64,000 nucleotides of DNA from Cadophora sp. MPI-SDFR-AT-0126 (lineage: Eukaryota > Ascomycota > Leotiomycetes > Helotiales > Ploettnerulaceae), in contig JAGMVK010000008.1 of assembly GCA_020747065.1 (NCBI GenBank), positions 372,001 to 436,000 of the forward strand. The letters are read 5' to 3'. A program made the position numbers and the translations under genes. Below the pieces are notes generated by a model. The model had not been told where the DNA came from and did no database searches. It saw nothing but the letters and a program-made list of their open reading frames with translations. Position 1 is the stretch's first letter. Every line of letters begins with the position of its first letter. Positions 56,506-64,000 of this stretch are shown here, one piece after another.

Positions 56506-56826
56506 TCAATCATCATGATCCTTCAGCACAATATCATCAACCCTATGATACCCCTGACCCTTCCTGCGCTTAACCTCCCTCTCCCACGCACTCCTCTCCT
56601 TCAACCAAGCATAAAGCGGAAACCACGCCGCATTCCACCACTTCATCTCCTCCTTACTGACTCTATGACCTCTCAGCCATGCTTCGCGCTCAGCCTTCTC
56701 CCTTTCCTTTCGTTCTCGCTCTTGGCGCCTGCGTTCGTTGCGGAGTCGAGCGCGTTGTTCGCGCTCGAAGCGTGCGCGCTCTTGGTCTGCGTGGGAGCGA
56801 TAGTTGCTGGAGCCGCCGCCGCCCAT
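56506..56826 (-). CDS. Small charged protein with possible N-myristoylation signal
   Basis: Single exon, 106 aa. It starts MGGGGSSNYRS, which fits the M-G-x-x-x-S/T N-myristoylation pattern (Gly2, Ser6). Residues 14-50 are an Arg/Glu-rich helix (ERARFEREQRARLRNERRRQ and on), probably a single long charged helix, followed by EEMKWWNAAWFPLYAWLKER, an amphipathic Trp-rich segment that could lie on a membrane, and a mixed-charge end. No domain known to me. If lipidated it would sit on the cytosolic face of a membrane. Confidence 0.6.
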   Translation of the reverse strand: MGGGGSSNYRSHADQERARFEREQRARLRNERRRQERERKEREKAEREAWLRGHRVSKEEMKWWNAAWFPLYAWLKERSAWEREVKRRKGQGYHRVDDIVLKDHDD

Positions 56827-57929
56827 GGTTATTTTTGGAGTTCTGGCTTGGATTTGAGAGAGGGTGTGGTGTGTGATATCGCAGATGGGAGTGCGATGTG
56901 ATGTGATGTGATGTGTATAAAGTGATGTGACGTGGCGAGGCTGTTAGGCTGAGACTGAATTCACATCAGAACATCACTCACACTCATTAAAAGACTGTAG
57001 ATATACTCACAGACCGCCTTGCTATCAATCCCTTGAAAGCGGTTTATTCCAGATCATAAGGGAATCGATGCATTATATCATCTCATCTCATATCAACAAT
57101 CCCAAAGGAATGCATCCATGCATGTATGTTGTCGAGGCTCAGCGCAGCAGCAGCTGATCCACCCTGCTTGACAGTCGCGCAGCCGAGACGTGCTCCAGCC
57201 CTACTGGTTCGGAAGCCACAACCCCCAACCTCCCAGCGACTCAGATCCAATCCCGATCTCGAGATTCAGCCTCGATGCCTTGTGGAGGTGTTTGAAAAAT
57301 AGGCAGCCATTTGATGGAACCTATGAGGTGGGGAGGCTGTGCCGCGGCATCACACGCTGGACGCAAGAATCGTTCAGTGGGGCTTTGGCGGGATGAGCGC
57401 AGGGTTCTCCGTATTCTGGGTACCGAGATTCCGTATTGACGTAAGGTTTGTCAGAGGAGGGATTCGATTTCTCTGTTTCTTTTATCATTGCTTCCATGCA
57501 TTGCAAGTCGCATGAGTGGTAGGTTAGGTTGGTGATATGGCACGTATGTAGGTAGATATCCTTCGTGAGGTGAACTGCGATGTGATTCATGCGGCAGTGC
57601 ATCCTCAAATTAGAAACTCTTTATCTGAGTCAGTTTATTGATGCTGTCTTCATTCGATATTTCGGTCTGCATACATTCAGAAAAATACCCTGCAATCTCT
57701 CAACGGCTATCAAGATTACCAAGCGCCAACTTATTTACTTAGATAAGTAAATCTCCAGGAATAAATGTTCTTAAACCTCCACCCGACAATCTCGTGATCC
57801 TCGATTCAACCCCATGTTCTTGTGGTCTCCCTTAATCCAGGCAACACAACCTGATATTCAAACACATCACATTCACTTCTTAACAGCTCAAAAGTTCTCG
57901 CCTATCTAAGCACAAACTCCCACAAAACA
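56827..57929. other. Intergenic
   Basis: No gene. A GATGT-type short tandem repeat lies at about 56892-56912. The last 150 bases resemble a promoter/leader (C/A-rich) for the short frame at 57930. Confidence 0.5.
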
Positions 57930-58001
57930 ATGTCCCTTCCCCTCTTCCCCCCTGAACTCTTCCTTCTCATCGCAAACCACCGTGACTGTTCCAAAACTTG
58001 A
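57930..58001 (+). pseudogene. Short F-box-like N-terminal remnant
   Basis: ATG followed by SLPLFPPELFLLIANHRDCS and a stop codon at 57999-58001. The PPELFLLIA motif is the start of many fungal F-box or ankyrin proteins (normally PPELLLLIADHL). Nothing of the rest of such a gene follows before the convergent tannase, so this looks like a truncated gene start. It is short enough for chance to be a real alternative. Confidence 0.35.
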
Positions 58002-58165
58002 TAATCCGAATAAAAATTACAATTATATACGACATATGATTCATGAATTATTTACAGTTTTACTTGCTCTTCATCGCAATCATGTTCACGATCATGCACA
58101 CCCACCAGCATACCAACATGACGCATTTCTAAATATGCAATTTATCTGCATTCCACATCGTCCGT

Positions 58166-59938
58166 CTACTCGCAGCGCCAGTTCGTCGATAGTGTGTGGT
58201 CACCGCCTGTAAAAACTTGCTTCTTTGGGTATCGACAGTGGCGTCTCGTGAAGTTGACACCATTTGCCACAGCATCGCCGGTGAATTTGGTGCCCTCGAT
58301 GGTCTCGGGAGCAATACCTCTCTCAACCCAGGCCACCACAGCGGCGAGGATGTTCTTCTCCTTCTCGAAGGGGATGCCAACACTGGGTGCTCCCCCACCT
58401 TGACCGAATACCCATGCCCCAGGTCCACCATTGCAGTGGTTCATGCCACTGATGCGGAATGTGCGGTAGTACTTCTCAAGCTCGGACTGCGGGGTCTTCT
58501 CCAGGAGGCGGTCGTAGAATCTGTTGCTCTGGAAAGAGGTGATCTGGTTGTCTTGTTGCCCGTGGTAAGAGAGGATCTTTCCACCAGTGGCAGCGAAAGA
58601 CTTGAACGAATCTGGGTATGTCTTGATATCTCCTGGGTTGAGACGTTCGGCTTCGGCGGCATCAGAGAGAGAGTAGGTGGATGCGTTCCAGGAGGGGTCA
58701 TTGTACACGACGTACTTGAACCACTCATCAGAGTAGGCAAATGGGACACCAGCATAGAGCCTTGTGGCGGACAACGCCTCGGATCCTGGCTGCATACCTG
58801 GATAGATGATCTTGTTGCTAGCATCAACGTAGGGCGCAAATATCTTCTTGACCTGAGAGATCTGAGCAGAATTGAGGCAGGTAGGAGGGGCAGCATCTCC
58901 TTGGCACTGTATGGCAGAAGGGTCAAAGTTGCACTTTGTGGGGTCTTCAATGATGCCGTCAGTGACTCCATCGAGATGGTCGCACTGTGCTAGGATGGCA
59001 TTGTGAATGAGGCCACCCCACATGGCAGAAGTAATGAAATTGGACGAGCCGATTGGACTCGTGATTGGAAAGAACGAGGCACGCCATGAGACGAGGTTAT
59101 TGAAGTCAACGGCTGGGGCTCCCGCAACGATCCCATCAAAGTCATTGGGGAATTTTTCGGCTGCTTTGAGGCCCATACGGCCACCAAGAGAGCAGCCAAG
59201 ATAGTAGGATTTCTTCTGCTCCTTGCCGTAGAACATCTTGGTCAATTTCTTGCCGGAAACGGTACCCGTGTGGAGGCTGCGATATATTAGGCTTAGTCGA
59301 AATTTCAGGACGAACAGGAAGACTTACGATCGCCATGCGAAATCAACGCCAACCTCCTTATTGTTCAAAAAGTCGATAGCGGTGGTGCCATTGTGGCCAT
59401 CTGGTTGACATGTTTAGTAGGCATAATTTTTCATCACCTCAGGATCAAGGATTCCAAAACCAAGTCATGGATCCCAAGATCTTAGATCAATATGGCATTT
59501 GCGGGCGGGTAAATACGTACTGTTGGTACCGAAGGCAGCGAATCCATTGAGAGCTGCATAGGCCACACCCTCATATTGCAAGCATCCATCTATACCTCCA
59601 TTTCCCGTGCCTAGAAATCTTCCACTCCATTTTTCAGGAAGCCACAGTTCGAAAGAGATGCTAGACTTAGTCGAGGTTGGAATGGACAGGCCAACACGAC
59701 ACAAGTTGGTAGCTACTGCTTGGGAAGTACGTCCACAGGAAGCAACATTGTCGATCAATGCTAGTGTGCTTCCGTTCGCCACATATTCCAACACAGTCCG
59801 GGAACTGTTGGTAATATAGTTCTCGGGCCGGAATGCCAGGCACTTCGCCTCGAAAGTCTGAGCTGGTACGGCGAAGGCTGACGACATGAGCAGTGGCGTT
59901 GCAGCAGCAATTGCTAGAAGATTGAAGTACGTAGCCAT
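58166..59938 (-). CDS. Secreted tannase / feruloyl esterase family protein
   Basis: Extracellular serine esterase acting on tannins or feruloylated/cinnamoylated wall polysaccharides. Exons 59938-59521, 59400-59328 and 59276-58166 give 533 aa. The signal peptide is MATYFNLLAIAAATPLLMSS (about 22 residues, cleavage near FAVPAQ). Motifs: FLGTGNGGIDGC, NGHNGTTAIDF restored by the first intron, the catalytic YYLGCSLGGRMGLKAA with Ser193 and its preceding Cys, GMNHC carrying the catalytic His with a neighbouring Cys (the Cys-Cys pair of the tannase family), and the GQQDNQI region with the acid. Length matches the Tannase family (about 520-580). An hAT transposon is inserted 233 bases upstream of the start codon, so its promoter may be disturbed. 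Confidence 0.93.
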
Positions 59939-60162
59939 TGCAAATATCCCCAGGACAAGGAGACCGCGAGAAAGAGTGATCGGACGGTGCTGGAGAGAAG
60001 AGCGCCACCAGGCCTGCAGCTGAGATATATGAGTCCAGGGACCAAAATTCAACAGGACATGGGTTTGGTAAACCTTACATCGGCTTCATCTCCGCGCATT
60101 TCTGCCCCTTGCTCTTGCAGCTTCGTCGCAGTATGAATGCGGCGTAACCGAACACCAGCTAT

Positions 60163-60170
60163 GTTACTGG
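60163..60170. repeat. Target site duplication of hAT element, left
   Basis: GTTACTGG immediately before the element; the same eight bases follow the right end at 63984-63991. Eight bases is the hAT standard. Confidence 0.95.
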
Positions 60171-60602
60171 CAGGGTTGTGAATTTAATTAATTATTTTAG
60201 TAGTTAATTTTAATTAATTTAATTTAATTAATTTTAATTGGAGATTTCTAGTACTAATATTAATTAATCTAAAGTCTAAATTAAACTAGATTAATTTTAG
60301 TTAATTTTAATTAATTATTAGTATACTAAAATAATTAATCATTTTATTTGAATATTTAAATATTTTATTTAGATAATAGAATTTCTTTTATAATAAAGAC
60401 TTATATATATAGTAAGACATATATAATCAGAAGTATAAACTAGAATTATTTATATTAATTAAAAACTAAGTAATTAACTAAGTAACTAAATAACTAACTA
60501 AATAACTAATAATAATAGAAAATATTTATTATTTATATACTAGCTCTCTTCTTCTTCTTTTTTAATAATAGAGCTATTTAACTCTAATATATCTTTAATT
60601 TT

Positions 60603-62825
60603 CTAACTTTTTAATAATATAATCTTTTTAAGCTCTTCGGGATCTAAGTTATTTCTAGTTTTAGTAATAATATTACTACTAATACTAAAAACTCGTTCTA
60701 TAGAGGCTGAAGTAGCCGGAATCATTAAATATTTTTTAACTATAATATATAATATAGGATAGTTATTTTTATTTAATTTCCAAAAGTCTAATAACTTTAT
60801 TTTAGAATTAGAAAGTTTTTCTCTTATATAAGATAAATATTCTTCTTCTATTTCTTCTTCTTTATTATTACTAATAAATAAATCTTTATCTATATCTTCT
60901 GAATCTGAAGATTCGATATTATATAAATTAAGATTATTATTAATAATAGAGTTATTAATAGAGGATTTTACTAAAAGATATTCTTCTTTTAATAAGCTTA
61001 TTACGTTATCTTTTATAGTAGGATAAAAGAATAATAAGCTTTCTCTATTAAAGTGACTTAATTTAAATCTAGGATCTAAAATTAAGCCTAGTATATAAGG
61101 TTTATACTTCTTTAAAGAATTAGAATTTAACTCTTTAGGGAAGTATTTCTCTAGTTTAGTAATACTTTTATTAATAGCTTTTATAAAGTTATTAATATTA
61201 ATACTACTACTTAATAAACTTAAATTTAATCTTAGTTTATTCTTTTTAAATTCTAAGTCTTTATATATTTTATATATATATAATAGACTATAATTTAAAG
61301 TAGTATATATTTGGCCTTGTAATTTAATACTAGGGTAAATAAATATATAAAATATATCTTTTAGAGTACTTAATATAAGCCACTCTTGCTCTAATAATAT
61401 ATACTTCTTAAAAGTATTATTAGAAGTATTATTAAATATATAAACTATAACTTTTTTAAGTATAATTGATATATTTAATATATTATAAGTAGAGTTCTAC
61501 TTAGTAATATTATCTAAGGGAATTCTTTTAATATTAAAATTTATAGGAATATCCCCTGATAATTTATATTTATTATAACCTTCTTTAAATAACTCTTGTA
61601 ATTCGTAAGTATATTTAATAGTAGTTATAATCTTTCGAAGCTTTTGAACTAGATTTAAATTAGATTCTAAATTAATAATAATATTATTATTAATATTATT
61701 TGTAAAATCTGATAAATCTAGCTCTAAGCTTTGATTTAAGAGATAATTATTTAATATATCTCCTACTACTATATTAATAATATGAGCTAAACAACGAATA
61801 TCGAAGAGCTCTTTACTATTACTATTAATAATATTATTATTAATATGTTTTAATATAGTAGTATTATTAGAAGCATTATCTCTAGTAATAGAGATAATAT
61901 TATCTAATGTTATATTATAAGTATTTAATATCTTTATAATATTATTATAAAGATATAAACCTGTATGACTTTCTAAAAGCTCTTCGAAGCCTAATAACTT
62001 ATAATTTAGATTTAATTCTTTATCGAAATAAATTAAAACTAAACCTAAATAGGCTTTTTGATTATTAGAGGTCCAAGTATCTAATACTATAGAAAATAAG
62101 GCCTCTTCTATAATAAGCTCTTTAAGAAAGAATTTAAACTCTTCTAAAGAACTATTATAAGTCTTATTTAATATTTCTTTTATTTTCCACCTATTAATAA
62201 TAGGCGAAGATTTATTATAATATATTAATAAATCTTTAAAAGACTCTGAGTTTAATATATTAAAAGAGAGATTATTTTCTATTATAAAATTTAATATTTT
62301 TAATAGAGCCTCTTCTTTTATAAACTTATTTAAGGTATTAGACCTTATTCGCTTATTAGAGCTATTATTATCTAAACTAAAAAAATTAGATTTAGGCTTA
62401 TTAAAATCTAATTTAGTTAATTTAGCTTCGCTTTTAAGATTATAAGCTATAGTAGTATGTTTTGTTTTATAATGTTGTATAAAATTAGACGATTGAAAAC
62501 CGTCTAATTTTAATATTCTATTATGAGAACATATAGTACAAACTACTTTTATTTCTCTTTCTTTATTATAATTAATAGGTAATAAAGTTCGAGTAAATAG
62601 TTTATTTTTAAATATATAAATCGATTCTTCTTCTAAAGAAGGTAAAGTATAAGTTTGTTTATTATACTTCGAATTTATATATTTATTAGGTTCTATAATA
62701 GATAATTCTTGACTATTATCTATTAAGTTTTGAGAATTAGAACCTTCGCTAATATTAATAATAGAATTATCTTCTATATTAGAAGTATTACTATTATTAC
62801 TTGTAAAAGAGCTTTGTAAATCCAT
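60603..62825 (-). pseudogene. hAT transposase, full length with one internal stop
   Basis: 741 codons in one frame from the ATG at 62825 to the TAG at 60603, interrupted only by an in-frame TAG at 61497-61499. Order: Ser/Asn-rich N-terminus; BED-type zinc finger CTIC ... HYKTKH (near residues 95-125); catalytic core with VLDTWTSNNQKAYLGL (first Asp region), ITRDNASNNTTILKHI and IRCLAHIINIVV; then after the stop LGLILDPRFKLSHF and the C-terminal dimerisation domain IPATSASIERVFSISSN. The internal stop falls where hAT proteins have the Trp of a conserved R-W-N-S-T segment (NITK, stop, NSTY), so TGG to TAG is the likely change, a G-to-A transition. Codons are overwhelmingly A/T-ending, unlike every host gene here. 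Non-functional as it stands unless the stop is read through. Confidence 0.9.
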
Positions 62826-63120
62826 TATATTATAAATATATTATATAATATAATCAAAAAGGTATTATATAATCGTAGAGGTATTATATAATATAGTAGT
62901 CGTAGAAGTATTATATAATCGTAGAGATATTATATAATATAGTAATTATGGAAGTATTATATAATAAGTATATTATATAAGAAAGAAGTATTATATGATT
63001 TTGAAATAAAGGTTAAGATAAGCTCGAAGGCTCTATTATATACTACTTTAATAATATCTAGAATATTCTATTTAAATTTATATTTATAAGCTATAGAAGT
63101 AAAAAGAATTTTATAGAATT

Positions 63121-63235
63121 GTTACAGCTGTTAAGCTGCAACATGTGACATAGCCCTAAGGCTCGGCGAGGCTAGGTCCGACGGACCCTAGCGCCCGCAT
63201 AGAGAAGCTATAGGTTACGTGATAGGAGATCACGG
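63121..63235. other. GC-rich island inside the hAT element
   Basis: About 115 bases of ordinary base composition in a region that is otherwise mostly A/T. It includes the near-perfect palindrome CTAGGTCCG-A-CGGACCCTAG (63172-63191). It may be a nested insertion or a functional promoter/subterminal part spared from the base drift. Confidence 0.5.
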
Positions 63236-63983
63236 GATAAATCATTTAGACTCCTTAAGTTTAGATAATAATTCAAATAATTTAACTAATTTACTTTCGT
63301 AAGGGTTCTATATAACTAGCTAGTATTTCTTACTATAAATAAAAACCTCGTGCTTAACTTAAATATAGTATCTTTATATATACTTAGTAACTTACAATAG
63401 TTATTATCTTAATCAGTAATAGCGTCCCTACTTACCTAACCCACCAACCTTCGCACTCTTAAGTACCACCAGCTCGACCGTATATTACAAGAATATTCTA
63501 GAAATATATAGAATCTTTAAGATTTCTTTATAATTATTAATAATATTACTAAGCTAAACTAACTTAAATACTTAGCTTATATAATAAAGTCTTTTAGTAT
63601 AAGGTTTTAGTTATTAATATTAGTAAAATTTCTTAGAAACCTTTAGAAATTACTAAGTATTTATAAAAACTACTAAAATCTTTTAAAAATTATAGGATTT
63701 TATTAAATTTTCTTTATAATAATTAATAAATTTATGATATTTAAGTTTTATATAACTTAATATATATATAATATATAATAGATCTTTTGGAAATCTTTAT
63801 TATATAGAAAAATTCTATTTTTAGAATTAATTCTTTAATTAATTTTAATTATTAATTAATTTTCTTAATTTAATTTAATTTAGTATAAAATATATTTAAT
63901 TTAATTAATTTTAATTCAAGTTTCTTTTAATTAATTTTAATTAAGGGTTAAATTAAATTAAATTAATTAAATTCACAACCCTG

Positions 63984-63991
63984 GTTACTGG
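63984..63991. repeat. Target site duplication of hAT element, right
   Basis: GTTACTGG, identical to 60163-60170. Confidence 0.95.
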
Positions 63992-64000
63992 GATGAGCCC

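Larger units (their letters stand above)
60171..63983 (-). mobile_element. Complete hAT DNA transposon (3813 bp)
   Basis: Perfect 23-bp terminal inverted repeats beginning CAGGGTTGTGAATTTAATTA (60171-60193 and 63961-63983) and an 8-bp target duplication show a whole element. The body is extremely AT-rich with very few CA/TG dinucleotides. The transposase reads on the minus strand (60603-62825), leaving about 430 bases after it and 1.1 kb before it. The 5' side holds a short GC-rich island at 63121-63235. Perfect ends and target duplication suggest a fairly recent insertion. Confidence 0.95.

Overview
The window looks like nuclear DNA of a filamentous ascomycete (Pezizomycotina). The evidence is short GT-AG introns (mostly 48-110 nt, some with a visible CTGAC/CTAAC-type branch point), a Zn2Cys6 regulator, a HET-domain protein, an MSB1-type morphogenesis protein, a Tad1-like LINE fragment and an AT-rich hAT transposon. 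A helotialean (Leotiomycetes) origin is only a guess. No tRNA, rRNA or CRISPR array was seen.

Layout. 1-2516: no convincing gene. 2517-5986 (-): MSB1/Mug8-type morphogenesis protein. 7921-20510: a candidate aromatic-catabolism cluster made of a Zn2Cys6 regulator (+), NmrA/isoflavone-reductase-like enzyme (-), FAH-family hydrolase (-), type I extradiol ring-cleavage dioxygenase (+), a dead LINE fragment, an alpha/beta hydrolase (-) and a salicylate-hydroxylase-like FAD monooxygenase (+). 21669-24300: a broken SNF2/RING helicase. 25068-31367: housekeeping block with a DUF3140-like protein, uracil-DNA glycosylase, MTM1-like mitochondrial carrier and an Hrt3/Pof7/FBXO9-type F-box protein. 33293-46844: a small secreted protein, a HET protein, a glycine-rich GRDP-like protein, an Ala/Ser-rich single-pass membrane protein, a PLDc_N-type small membrane protein, a 47-residue CxxC/CxxC micro-protein and a BTB protein. 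48047-52473: two lineage-type proteins of unknown function separated by a probable 154-bp MITE. 53180-55009 (-): MFS drug:H+ antiporter-like transporter. 56506-59938: a small charged protein and a secreted tannase/feruloyl esterase. 60171-63983: a complete hAT transposon with 23-bp perfect terminal repeats and an 8-bp target duplication.

How the genes may work together. The cluster genes fit the logic of a meta-cleavage pathway: ring hydroxylation of a salicylate-like acid, extradiol opening of the resulting catechol, C-C bond hydrolysis by the alpha/beta hydrolase, and a further step by the FAH-fold enzyme, under a local regulator. Fungi usually open catechols by intradiol cleavage, so this set is the most interesting part of the window. 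The secreted tannase/feruloyl esterase about 38 kb away could release phenolic acids, but it is not part of the cluster. Gene models were built by hand from reading frames and splice signals; each multi-exon model given with a residue count has a coding length divisible by three.
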